Source: Cristatella mucedo (taxonomy: Eukaryota; Bryozoa; Phylactolaemata; Cristatellidae). Taken from it: a DNA stretch of 64,000 nucleotides. The notes under the pieces were generated by a model that did not search any database, was not told the DNA's origin, and saw only the letters and a program-made list of their open reading frames with translations. The position numbers and the translations under genes are program-made. Position 1 is the first letter of the stretch; every line of letters begins with the position of its first letter. Below are positions 11,080-64,000 of the stretch, one piece after another. The DNA is taken from positions 9,396,001 to 9,460,000 of the forward strand of contig WPIO01000007.1 of assembly GCA_009760855.2 (NCBI GenBank), given 5' to 3'.

Positions 11080-11492
11080 CAGTACAGCTTTCATCTTGCA
11101 TACTGTTCACATGCTTGTCAGAGTTTCTGGCCACACTGACGACGGTTGACTGCTAGCTTTGACGTCGCGTCCTCTCGTATCAAATCTTGCGTCAGCAGAG
11201 CTCAAAATTGCATGCTTTCGGTAACATGCATGGTTAATAGACTGCAGCTTTTCAAGGATTTGGTTATCATGTGTGGGTATAGGTATAGGGGCAAATCGGT
11301 GCAGAGGAACGGTGCGATGCAGCTGTTTTGACGTTCACGACATTCAACCCTATTTGCATAGCATTTTGTTTTATTGCGTTGGCACGAGGACCTGCTAGCA
11401 GTGAGTTACATAAGTCTATTCAGATTAATGTTAATTCATTGACCAACTTGACTGAGGTATCCTTGTCTAAGCAAGGCCAAATTTTTGAACTA
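11080..11492. other. intergenic, nothing recognised
   Basis: No exon, RNA gene or named repeat seen. Confidence 0.4.
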
Positions 11493-12235
11493 CTGTAATG
11501 CAGAACACTCAGTGGAGGAGGCGTACCCCACCGCTTGCCGGGTGCCGTAGCCAACGGCCAAGAGCCTTTTCGGTGCACTGGTTGCGAAATACTACTTCTA
11601 TTAATAATACATTTGATAAAGCCATTTCAAAGAACTAAATCTCTTTCTCAGCACTTTACATTTGCTTCAAAGTAAGCACGGTCGAATGGTCAGTGGTATC
11701 GTGCTCAATAAATAGGCAGTTAGCATTGCCTGCAGCGTTTCTGGCACTATCCTACTTATTGTGACCAAGGGGTCTCGAGTACGTGGCGTCAACTGAACCA
11801 AGATACCAAGCACAGATAGGGAATTTCACCGAACTTTATTCATAGGTGCGCAATGTCGCTGCGCGTCTATTTCAGTGTTACACTCGAAAACACTCGCAAA
11901 GACTGACGAACGGACCGAACTTGCCTCTACTAAGGAGGAAATCACTAGCAGTGCCGGTTCATTCTACCTCTGGCTCAGCAGAAACCCCTAGTTTCCCAGT
12001 TGGAATCTGTTTTTGATGTAGGCCTTCTTGATCTGCACTCGGACTCTGCCAACAGCCTCAATACCTCATTGATACAATAAATTCAAAACTTAGGAGTGCT
12101 CTCAACGAGCACGATCCCCAACCTTCTGTCCGCTTGCAGAGCCGCCGAGATTCCTTTCAATTAACTAACGAAACTTCAAAAGATGCTCCATCTAACGTGC
12201 AGGCTCGAACGCCACTGTACGAAGATTGGGTTTGA
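11493..12235 (-). mobile_element. LTR-like element fragment (second copy of the 46786 element)
   Basis: It starts TGTAATGC, like the TGTAACGC start at 46786. From 11700 to 11910 it matches the other copy ('gaactttattcataggtgcg', 'gtcgctgcgcgtctatttca'). AATAAA lies on the minus strand near 11833, at the same place as in the other copy. An L2 tail is inserted at 11597-11720. The right end is lost. Confidence 0.55.
11597..11720 (-). mobile_element. L2 group A tail nested in the LTR-like copy
   Basis: 'taataatacatttgataaag' to 'gcactttacatttgcttcaa' and the adjacent UTR ('cggtcgaatggtcagtggta') match group A. The flanking sequence resumes the LTR-like element. Confidence 0.65.
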
Positions 12236-12242
12236 TGACGAT

Positions 12243-12305
12243 AATGATGATAATAATAATAATAACAACAATATGTTTGATATAGCGCCCTCAGAGAACT
12301 CAATT
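12243..12305 (-). mobile_element. L2 group A tail stub
   Basis: An (AAT)n run followed by 'tagcgccctcagagaactca', the terminal group A segment, then truncated. Confidence 0.6.
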
Positions 12306-12339
12306 ACTGATGATGAATGCGAACACAAGGTTGATTTCC

Positions 12340-12830
12340 AAATCAAAGAAATCTAGTCGCCTCATTGCCCCAAAGAGCTGATTTGGCTTCCGGTTGATCC
12401 AAGGATGCAATACAAAATTCTTATTCTAACATACAAGGATTGCCATGGCTAAGCTCCTCCAAACCTAGCTGAGCTGCTTGGCCAGTTTCAGCCCATAATT
12501 TTAAGATTACTGGTGACAGAATCGTTTGCTCTGCTAGTCCGTAACCGAGGAACTCGCTCCGATAATTCTTACGCTACGGTATCTTCTTCCCTACTTCCGA
12601 CTGTTACACTTCTTGTCCAGATGTGGAGCTGCTATTTCCAGGTTTCTTACTGTCTCGACTGTTCTCCCGACTAACCACTGCTGCTCACTTTCTCTTTGCT
12701 GTATGAGATTAATTCCGTTGGCTACCTTATGCACATCTAAAAGCCGCAGGCTTTGCGTGCCATAAAAAGGTACCCAGCGTAACATTCAATTAGTCTTTGA
12801 GACTTCCTCGAGCTACAGGCGGAGATACAT
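12340..12830 (+). mobile_element. L2 group B LINE fragment
   Basis: A broken frame reads ELIWLPVDPRMQYKILILTY, the L2 C-terminal segment. The following UTR ('tatgagattaattccgttgg', 'gcgtaacattcaattagtct', 'cggagatacatac') matches group B. Confidence 0.7.
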
Positions 12831-12844
12831 ACCTGAAGATAGAA

Positions 12845-12847
<3 letters not shown>

Positions 12848-12885
<38 letters not shown>
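12848..12885. repeat. (TA)n microsatellite
   Basis: About 19 TA units. Confidence 0.95.
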
Positions 12886-12889
12886 CTCT

Positions 12890-13008
12890 GTATGGCCCAG
12901 TGATTAAGGTGCTCGTCTCGGCCAAGGTCAAGTTGAATGTATTTGGTTACCGTGGTCGTGGGCTCGAGCCCCGTGGCACACGTAAAGCGCCCGATTAGGT
13001 GAGCAGTG
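12890..13008 (+). repeat. SINE1 copy
   Basis: A box TGGCCCAGTGATTAAGGTGC, B box gggctcgagcccc, then 'cgtaaagcgcccgattag', where SINE2 follows directly. Confidence 0.7.
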
Positions 13009-13011
13009 ATG

Positions 13012-13168
13012 GCACACTAGGTAAGGCGATTGCTTTTCATGATCTCGGTCCCGACGTCGGGGGTTCGAATCCTGCGGTGGCAATCCTTTCTTGAACTGCA
13101 AGCGGAGGTGATAGCCTTTAAGGCTCACTGTCGCTGTACAAAAGAGGCTGTTAAATCAGCTAATATGA
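13012..13168 (+). repeat. SINE2 copy (best preserved)
   Basis: A box-like 'actaggtaaggcgattgc', a perfect B box in gggttcgaatcctgc, then the family-specific body (ggtgatagcctttaaggctc) and end (gttaaatcagctaat). Related copies lie at 18335, 26985, 34215, 39247, 42630 and 54895. Confidence 0.75.
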
Positions 13169-13169
13169 A

Positions 13170-13565
13170 GTCCTCTAAGGGCGCTATGCAAATGAGTTAT
13201 TTTTTTAATATACGTAAATATGTATCCTGCGGATTATTTCGTGAAAAGTTAATTTGTGACTTTTTGGTTTATTTTATTTTAGCCATGTAGCTCTAACAGG
13301 CTATATTTGATGGCAGCAATGCATCTGCACATTACAATTACAAGCAGATGACTCATGACAAAGATACGGCACTGTCTTCAATTGGCAGTGAGGTGAAAGC
13401 GGAAGAAGCATCATGCAAATCAGTGCCGAACCTAATATCAACCATGCCTCAACCTTAGCCGTTTAGCTCGAGTCTTCTACGCTGACAAAAAACGTCGACT
13501 TCATGTATTGCTCACCTCGCATCTTAACCTTAAGCGGCTAGTACACGCGTGGTGCCCAACTCAGG
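13170..13565. other. intergenic, nothing recognised
   Basis: AT-rich with no exon or named repeat seen. Confidence 0.4.
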
Positions 13566-13570
13566 ATTGG

Positions 13571-13655
13571 TAATAATAATACACTTGATAAAGCGCCCTC
13601 AGAGAACTTAATCTCTTTCTAGGCGCTTTACATTTGCTGCAAAGGGAGAGTAGGA
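13571..13655 (-). mobile_element. L2 group A tail, minus orientation
   Basis: 'aataatacacttgataaagc', 'gccctcagagaacttaatct' and 'ggcgctttacatttgctgca' are close to the group A consensus. Confidence 0.8.
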
Positions 13656-13866
13656 AGGTCTCACATAGCCCGTTGGGGATGCGTGAACAAACAATGCCAA
13701 AAAACTTTAAGTTTATGCTGCTACCCACACAAATATTTATAGAAGCACAATACCACGGTGCATATGCAAACGACGAAATAACCGCGTTCAATCTCAGGAT
13801 ATTCGCAAGACAGCGAGCCCAACAGCAGCATCGCAGTAGGGCCCACAGCTCAAATGCGAGAAGCTG

Positions 13867-13964
13867 GTTAAAGCCGAGTTTACACGGTGAGTTTCGCTTC
13901 CTACCTGCTTTGGTCTTCTTTTTTGCAGGGAAGTTTACGCCGCCAGTCCGTGTAAACTCTGGCC
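13867..13964. mobile_element. small MITE with 20-bp terminal inverted repeats
   Basis: The left end ttaaagccgagtttacacgg and the right end (complement ttaggccagagtttacacgg) form inverted repeats with a 12-bp perfect core (13875-13886 and 13948-13959). A related end occurs at 14456-14472. The superfamily is not determined. Confidence 0.55.
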
Positions 13965-13999
13965 TAAGAAAGAGGAACTCTCCACGGAGCCAGCCAGCC

Positions 14000-15120
14000 A
14001 ACTCACGCTGAAATTGAGTTCGCCGCTGCAGTCATCAATGTAGATGAGTATGAGAAGAGTATAAAGAATGAAGATAAACTTATAATAATGGTATTTCGGG
14101 AAAGTATATCTGCTAAGTAAATACGCCGTTGTGGATGTGTTGGCGTATAGCGCAAAGTAATGTGCGTCTGTACGGGTTTGTTGGCGCATTTCATATACCG
14201 CCACATGTCGTCTTCTGAGCAGAGAAGGGTTAAGCCATGGCTGCAATGCTTAAGCAGTCCATGTTAAGGGATGCGCTCGAAACGCCTCCACATCACTTGA
14301 GCCAACAAATAGCAGCTATTGGTATTTTGGTCGTGGTGCGCGTGTGACGAGCTCCAGGGTTTTTATTGGTGGGCTTGTACAACTGGGAAGCATATAGTAG
14401 TCTGAACCAACGGAAATCGTCGCAAAATAGGCCCCAACTTAGGGGAAATTCGATAGTGCAAACGCAGCTTTAGAGTTTATTTCGTAAATTCCCATGGAAT
14501 AATCTTGGATAGACGCTATTTAAGCATATCCAACGCTCTTTAAAGGCTGGCGCATCACGACTTGGGGTCGGTGTCGCTCACTCCGGTGGCTTTCCAATAC
14601 GCTGGTTTAAGCGGCAGCGCCAGAGGTGTCAGTAATCACTTCGAGCGACAGCAAAGAGAGATCGCAAGCTGCTGGAATACCATGGCCACCATTTGAAAAA
14701 CCTTGTAAGTTTTCACTCTTGTGGATTTCTAGCACTTCAATGTTCAATTTCAGCATTAAAAGAGTGCATGTTATAACTACGTACGCAAATTAGCAAATTA
14801 TCCCCTGTATCTATGGTCTAGCTGGGGCCTGCGCTAGTGCAGATGAGTCATCGTTGGCGCCGCTGCGTCAGATAGATTCTAAACTTGTCTTTAAGGCTTT
14901 AAATATTTTTGTAACTCCTCATTTACTGTACAGATGATTTTAGAGAATGGTAGTTGGGGATAAATTTTGAGGAAGAGCGCGTCCGAGACATGTGCAGATG
15001 AATCTATCTGCTACGGTAGTAGCCGCAGGCTCAGCTACAATGAGGAGGCGTTGCCATAACTCCCAACTCTACCTTTGACCTAGGTCGTGGCGGTTCCGGT
15101 CTACCTAGCAAGAGAATTAA
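14000..15120. other. KCC upstream region / possible promoter and 5' UTR
   Basis: No exon recognised. The proposed KCC start codon is preceded in frame by TAA, so coding does not extend upstream without splicing. I could not identify a promoter motif with confidence. Confidence 0.35.
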
Positions 15121-57948
<42,828 letters not shown>

Positions 57949-58951
57949 TATCAGCTGACGATGCAACGGAGGAGCACAGTCGGTGGCATCCGGTCGACAA
58001 GCTGTTGCTGCTGTATGTGCACGCCTTTTGAAGCCGTTGCCGACCGTCTCCTTGTACACACGACCCATCATGCTGCTGTGGTCAGCACGTGTTGCAACAA
58101 TTACCCACCCACCCCACCCCCGACACATTTGACGTCCGGAGAGTGCCCAGAGGCACCTAATCCTAGTCTTGCTTCCACGTCACTCTATTAGCCAGCAGTG
58201 CCACGAGCTAGCTGCCATGTGCTTTCGTTCTAAACGTTAGGTGCCAGAACGGTGGTGAGTGGGCAGCATTTGCTGCACCGCCGCTGTGCCAGGTTGTACC
58301 GACAGATGTCGCCAGGGTGCTGAGCTGAGGCGGTGGCGCATTGTTGGGTGTTGTAGCAACATCGTTAGTCAATACTTTCTCTCTCTCTTGCTAGTACTTA
58401 AAGGAGTTTCAGCGCAGGAGTCGCTGACTTGATTTGCCAAATATGCTTCTATTTTGCATGTGCAGGCAAAGCTTTTTCGCCAACCGTGTTTAACGGTATT
58501 GTATTTCATCATGTCACGATGTTGTTTTTTTTACAATATTCACACTGAGAAACATGAACTAGCTTGGTCGTCTGCACAAATCTGACGTGAGCACTTCCAT
58601 TTAGCTATCAAAAATGCATGACAACATCGAGAGAGTGATCTCGCCAGTCGTAGACTAACTAGGAGCGCAGTAGTATGGTTCTTTTTTTACCGACATTCAT
58701 TCACGACAAAAGATGCCCGATGTTTAGTGCATTGCTATGCAATGCTGCCCTGCAGACTGGCGTGGTCTTCTGCAAGCACCAGATACTCAACTAGCGACCC
58801 TAACAATGACATGCCCACGGGCAACTCAAAAAACCGGGCAGCAAACAATGTGGCTGTGTAGTTGACATGATTCCTAAAAAAAAACGTTGCAGTTAAGGTA
58901 AATCTAGCCACACCTTCGCTCGTGTAAGTATGCTGAATGCGATGCGTGCTA
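57949..58951. other. KCC / NAPG convergent 3' flanks
   Basis: Presumably contains both 3' UTRs. I saw no AATAAA in the expected place for either gene. No repeat recognised. Confidence 0.45.
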
Positions 58952-59095
58952 CTAGCACAGGCCACCGGCTGAATCTATGTCCTCGCCGGGCTGACTAGTA
59001 TCAGCTGCTGACTTTGCAACACCGGAACTTGTCTGTTGTGCTGAAGGTGGCTGGTTCGATTTCCGAGCTCGAATGTCTCTCGCCAACTTGGCAAA
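58952..59095 (-). CDS. NAPG: NAPG last exon
   Basis: Minus strand: FAKLARDIRARKSNQPPSAQ, then a polar stretch and SAGGLC-stop (TAG complement at 58952-58954). Acceptor ctcctttgccag. Confidence 0.85.
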   Translation of the reverse strand, partial: FAKLARDIRARKSNQPPSAQQTSSGVAKSAADTSQPGEDIDSAGGLC

Positions 59096-62000
59096 CTGGC
59101 AAAGGAGAAGACAATACGAATAGATGAACTCAAACCTTCGAAAACGGGAAGTCAAAAAGCACAGGCACACACATGCACTCACAGCAAGTCAACGATGCAC
59201 CTCTCTCCGCTAATGGCAGGAAATAGCTTGGGGTTCGCCAGATAAGCTCCACCGCCAGCAGTACTAGCGAATATATGATCTATATACAAAAACTACTGAG
59301 AGAAGCTACAATCCTGGGGACGCCTTGCCAGATCTAAATGAAAGTGAGCGGTCCTTTGCTTTGCTCTAGCTTCAGCTACCAAAGCTGGACCAAAGTAGTT
59401 TACACAGGCAGCGACCACAGCAACTTTAGAATGCAACCCCAAGCTTTTGATATTTAAGAGATATCATAAGCAGCTTAGACAACCAGTAGCCTATAGATCG
59501 GTGGTTCTCAACTTTCCTAATGCCGCGACCCTTTAATACAGTTCCTCATCTTGTGGCGACCCCCAACCATAAAATTATTGTGTGCAAAATGTGGAAATAC
59601 GCGTTTTCTGATGGTCTTACGCGACACTTGTGACAGGGTCGTTCGACCCGCAAAGAGGTCTCGACCCACATGTTGAGAACCGCTACTATAGACGCATGAT
59701 GAAAGGTGTGGTAATTAAGTTGCTCACTTTGATCTGTTGCATATTGCTTATCAAAGTTGATGGCATCATTTTAGTCTTTGTGACGGCTCACAATAATCGC
59801 CTGACTGTACCTGTACCGGCTTTTATAAACCGAGCGGCCCGACTTGTCCCAGCATAGGCACATATCGCTTCACGTTCAACGAATCTCCTTACGATGTGAG
59901 TTATAACCCCATCAAAGCCACTTTTCAGGCAGTTCGTCCGCCGATGCCCAAGCGATGATGGAGCAAAGTTCGAGGCAGACGAGTGGCTGCAGCTCGGCAC
60001 CAAAGCCAGAGGTTTCAAGGTCATTCTCACTTGACGTGAAAAGTTTAAGTCTCAGTTAAAGCAGACGATCGCCTGTCATTCTGCACTTTCAATTTACTGC
60101 ATTTAAATATGGAAACACTAATGTGGTACTAATGTGGAGTAGCTGAGCGATGGCATTCACCAACATCAGCATCAGTGCAGTGGTCGTTAAACAAGTTAGC
60201 CACAGCATCACCCAGTCCCTTGAGCACACTTGCACTTGGCAATATGCCGGAGCAATTCAGAAGCAATGCAAACAAGTTATATACACACAAACATACACAT
60301 ATACTGTACACATCCAAACACAAATACTACGATACGACAAAAAAGGAGAGCCAAGAGCAATAAAGTTAAACAACCGGTTTGTCTTTCCAGTTGCCATAGA
60401 GACAGCTGCTCTTTCCTAGAACAGCAGCTTTCCACCCATTCCTCGGCTGCCAGTCGTCTGGTCATGGCTCACACTAAACTGAAATCTTTTGGTCGGGCCA
60501 ATCGCTTCCTATGCTCTGCACCGAAAGTCTGGAACTCGCTTTTGGCCTCTGCAAATGCCAGAATTGCATTGGCATCATTCAACTCTCAACTAAAGACACT
60601 TCAGCTTGCCCTGCATGCCATGCAGCAAAGTGTCTCCATCTGTAACTCCACAAAAACTATGTGGGTGTTACACGGGAGTTTTCTATACAGCATTCAAAGT
60701 CTAAGCGGTTTTCTGTATGCATTTGGTAGCCAGCAGACTTCATCTGATGCAACAAAGAGAAAGTGAGAAGCATTGTAGAGTCAGAAGGACAGTTGAGATA
60801 GTGAGTAGCATGGAAGTAGCAGCTCAGGACGGCTGGAAATGATGTGCCACAGTCATCAGCAGGAGAGTAGATGTCGCTGGGTAAGAATTGTGGAAGTGAG
60901 TTCCACAGTTAAGAATTGCAGAGCAAACGCGTCTGTAGCCAACGGTCTTTAAGGAATGGAACAGCAAATTTATTGTCTTACGAGAACCTGAGGGCGCGAA
61001 GAGGCTGAAACTGGTACAGCAGTTCAGCTAGGTATGAAGGAGCCATGCCGTGGTGGCCTTGTGGGTTATCGTGAGCACTTTACTCTATATTCGTTGATCA
61101 ACCGAAAGCTATCGAAGCTCCTTCAGGAAAGAGACCAAATTAAACCTGCATCCCAGTGAATCGAATTTTTATTTCTGTGTGATATGCGAGCTAACCAATG
61201 TATTACTCAGAGCATTATTCAACAAAGGGTCCAAATAAACAGTGGCTCCGAGTGTCTTTTTCTATGCTTGTGCACGCTGGTCTAAAAATGGCACCAAGCT
61301 TTGCATTTCATTAGCCCTTGGTAACTACTTCTTGCAGAGATTCAGAGCGCTTGGGGAGCGATTTGGTTCTCGAAAGAGTTCTACACAAACAACTTATTAT
61401 TGTTATTACTATTCAGACATACGAGCAATCCAATCAGCTCTACATAAGAAAATGTCATGTTTTCATATTTCAATGCAGTAAATTGAAAGTGCAGAATGAC
61501 AGGCGATCGTCTGCTTTAACTGAGACTAAAACTGTTTACGTCGAGTGAGAATGACCTTGAAACCTCAGGCTTTGGTGCCGAGCTGCAGCCACTCGTCTGC
61601 CTCGTTGTCGGCTGTCGGTAGTTTAAGGCCGGTGGGGATAACTATACTCACCGGCCTTTGCTATCCGGTCAGACACTATTGCTAGGCACGCTCGATTGAC
61701 CGAATCAGTTGAATACCTGAGGAAATGCTGATGTTAAGGGCCACGAGCTCAAATGGCAGGGGAGCTGGAGCTCAAATGACTTATCCTGGATGACCTTATG
61801 ACCTAATGACCTAACCTGGAGCTCAAATGACTTATGACAGAAGACTGGGAAGCTAGAAGTATGTGCCCCCCCCCCCCCGTGGCTGAGAGAGGGGTATCTA
61901 AAGGCTTGAACTCCCTAGCCGATTATAAAACAAAAGCATGGATATAAGAGTAGCTAAGCACTCGAGCACACCAGTGGGCCGTTTGAGAATGACGACGATA

Positions 62001-62975
62001 CAAGAAGCGTGCAGCCCTGCTGCTAATGGGGCAGCAGCATTCACGATAAGAATGATTTAATGAACCAGCGCTTTCGTTTTGCATACCTCGAATATGACCT
62101 TTGCCAGCCTCACTACTGCTTAGGAACTTCATGCAGCCGACAGCCAATGCCTCCTTGATCGGACTGGCTGCACTTTACATGCCACACGCTGGCATTGGCC
62201 ACACAGCTGGCATTGGCCATTGCTAATGTTTATCCGATTGATGCTGGGCCAGCATTCACTGAGACGACTCGGCCAAAGGTCCGATCTTGCTGACTAGCAT
62301 ATGCAGTATACCCGGTGTTTTGGAGGAATAAAAACTACAAAGCTGCCCAGCTAAAGTAACTAACCAGAGCACAGTCATAGAGAGTGATTACACTGATTTG
62401 GCTAGCTCAAAGCGTGCACCAGCAAGTCATCGTCAACACAGAGACAATGCAGTGCATGGCACTTACGCCACACACTGTCAATTAACAGCAGAGGTCAAGT
62501 GCCCGGTCCACTTGCTTCATTCCACGGGGCACATCACTAAATACATTGCGGCTGAAAGTACTCACATCATTATCAATGTATTTAAACACCGGAAGGGCAA
62601 GGGTTGCAGCGGCAACATCATCGTCGCCCTTGTCTACCGCATCCAGAAGTTGAAGGGCGGCCATGCCATCGTCGCTGGCAGCAAAGCCACGGCACCTAGG
62701 ACCCAGGCGACATTGGTGAGATCAGCTGGCTCTCAAAGTGTGCTCTGCGGAAAAAATGAATTCCGCAATCGGGTGCTGCCGATCAGAGATCGTCCACTAC
62801 TCACTCGACGCTTGCCTCGTTGTAGGCTCGACGTGCAGCGACGTAATCGTCAAGATAGAGATTCAGTAGAATCAAGCCCACGACGGATTTGCCAACCACC
62901 TGACTGTTGTCACCAGCATCGTTATCAACGTAATAACGAATCTCCTTCCGCAGCGATGCGACTGCATCCTCGTGC
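58952..62975 (-). CDS. NAPG: gamma-SNAP (NAPG), 3' half of gene
   Basis: Join, in transcript order on the minus strand, 62975-62805, 62695-62566, 59095-58952. Gamma-SNAP is a soluble adaptor for NSF-driven SNARE disassembly in membrane traffic. Visible sequence: VASLRKEIRYYV, DDYVAARRAYNEASVECRGF across a junction, LALPVFKYIDND-FAKLARDI across the next, and the C-terminus SAGGLC. Vertebrate gamma-SNAP has the same NDYVAAE..., PLFKYMDNDYAKL... and a GGLC end, so the family assignment is strong. Splice phases agree at both joins (2, 0). The large last intron (59096-62565) contains the SPIN-like MITE and an inverted duplication. The upstream exons (most of the TPR-like domain) are not visible and should lie beyond 64000 or be missed. 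Confidence 0.85.
59499..59685 (-). mobile_element. SPIN-like hAT MITE (187 bp) with 8-bp target duplication
   Basis: The terminal inverted repeats share the core GGTTCTCAAC (left cggtggttctcaac, complement of right tagcggttctcaac). It is flanked by CTATAGAT (59491-59498) and CTATAGAC (59686-59693), which fit the hAT rule nTnnnnAn with one mismatch. Read on the minus strand, its body follows the SPIN consensus I know: terminal GGTTCTCAAC, then a GTCGAACGACCCT segment, 'aagaccatcagaaaac', 'gaggaactgtattaaaggg' and 'tcgcggcattagg'. No transposase, as expected of a MITE. Confidence 0.85.
59971..60118 (+). repeat. left arm of a 148-bp inverted duplication
   Basis: From 'cgaggcagacgagtggctgc' to 'gcatttaaatatggaaaca' it is the near-perfect reverse complement of 61458-61604. 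Confidence 0.85.
60440..60632 (+). mobile_element. L2 LINE C-terminal fragment
   Basis: It reads AASRLVMAHTKLKSFGRANR, then FLCSAPKVWNSL and FNSQLKTLQL, the standard L2 C-terminus of a further subfamily. Confidence 0.75.
60640..61145 (-). mobile_element. L2 group B 3' part, minus orientation
   Basis: 'tccatctgtaactccacaaa' 'aactatgtgggtgttacacg' up to 'ttcgttgatcaaccgaaagc' match 30785-31290. It meets the plus-strand L2 fragment head on. Confidence 0.75.
61458..61604 (-). repeat. right arm of the 148-bp inverted duplication
   Basis: See 59971-60118. The arms are about 1.34 kb apart with L2 fragments between. Confidence 0.85.
62566..62695 (-). CDS. NAPG: NAPG internal exon
   Basis: Minus strand: CRGFAASDDGMAALQLLDAV, then DKGDDDVAAATLALPVFKYI and DND. 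Donor GAT|GTGAGT, acceptor gggtcctag. Confidence 0.87.
62805..62975 (-). CDS. NAPG: NAPG internal exon
   Basis: Minus strand: HEDAVASLRKEIRYYVDNDA, then SVVGLILLNLYLDDYVAARR and AYNEASV. Donor GTCGA|GTGAGT, acceptor cattattgcttag. Confidence 0.87.

Positions 62976-64000
<1,025 letters not shown>

Larger units (their letters stand above)
59096..62565 (-). other. NAPG last intron
   Basis: Contains the SPIN-like MITE, a pair of 148-bp inverted arms and L2 fragments. From 61610 to 62565 only a 10-bp-stem hairpin (61627-61660) and a C run (61867-61879) were noted. Confidence 0.6.

Noticed and set aside
13060-13080. Perfect tRNA B boxes (also at 27034) suggesting tRNA genes
   Set aside because: No cloverleaf with matching acceptor stem. 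They recur with a fixed 3' body and are SINE2 heads.
59788-60030. Minus-strand open frame as an extra NAPG exon
   Set aside because: The NAPG exons 62566-62695 and 58952-59095 join directly at the conserved KYIDND-FAKL position, leaving no room for it. It overlaps the inverted duplication arm.

Overview
This is animal nuclear DNA, most likely from an invertebrate. The genes are split by GT-AG introns from about 100 bases to several kilobases, and the introns are filled with L2-clade LINEs, tRNA-derived SINEs, MITEs, an LTR element and very long microsatellites. I cannot fix the phylum from the sequence. A TRPV channel, a K-Cl cotransporter and a gamma-SNAP all point to a metazoan.

Three protein-coding genes can be read. 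(1) On the plus strand, the 3' part of a TRPV-type cation channel covers about 948-11075: the S6/TRP-region exon, two C-terminal exons, a probable last exon 4.8 kb downstream, and a 3' UTR with an AATAAA signal. (2) On the plus strand, a complete K-Cl cotransporter gene (SLC12A4-7 group) runs from 15121 to 57948. I could assemble 26 exons whose phases all agree and which give one uninterrupted frame of about 1202 codons. It starts with an RFQV kinase-docking motif and ends EVITIYS. (3) On the minus strand, the 3' half of gamma-SNAP (NAPG) covers 62975-58952 and ends GGLC. KCC and NAPG converge tail to tail, with about 1 kb between their stop codons.

Layout: 1-11075, TRPV with a nearly full-length L2 LINE in its first visible intron; 11080-15120, intergenic repeats (an LTR copy, L2 fragments, SINEs, a small MITE); 15121-57948, KCC with large repeat-filled introns; 58952-62975, NAPG; 62976-64000, NAPG upstream intron or flank with a roughly 290-base CT array.

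Repeats: at least three L2-like LINE groups are present. Group A has a (TTA)n tail, group B an ACATT-like 5-mer tail, and group C a tail shared with SINE1. There are two tRNA-derived SINE families. SINE1 shares its 3' tail with the group C LINE. A 1.4-kb LTR-like insertion at 46786-48183 splits a SINE1 copy and contains a 163-bp tandem repeat with a telomere-like core. A 187-bp hAT MITE at 59499-59685 closely resembles the SPIN ('space invader') family known for horizontal transfer between animal phyla. It is the most notable find. I saw no convincing new molecular system; the genes themselves are conserved animal housekeeping or sensory genes.
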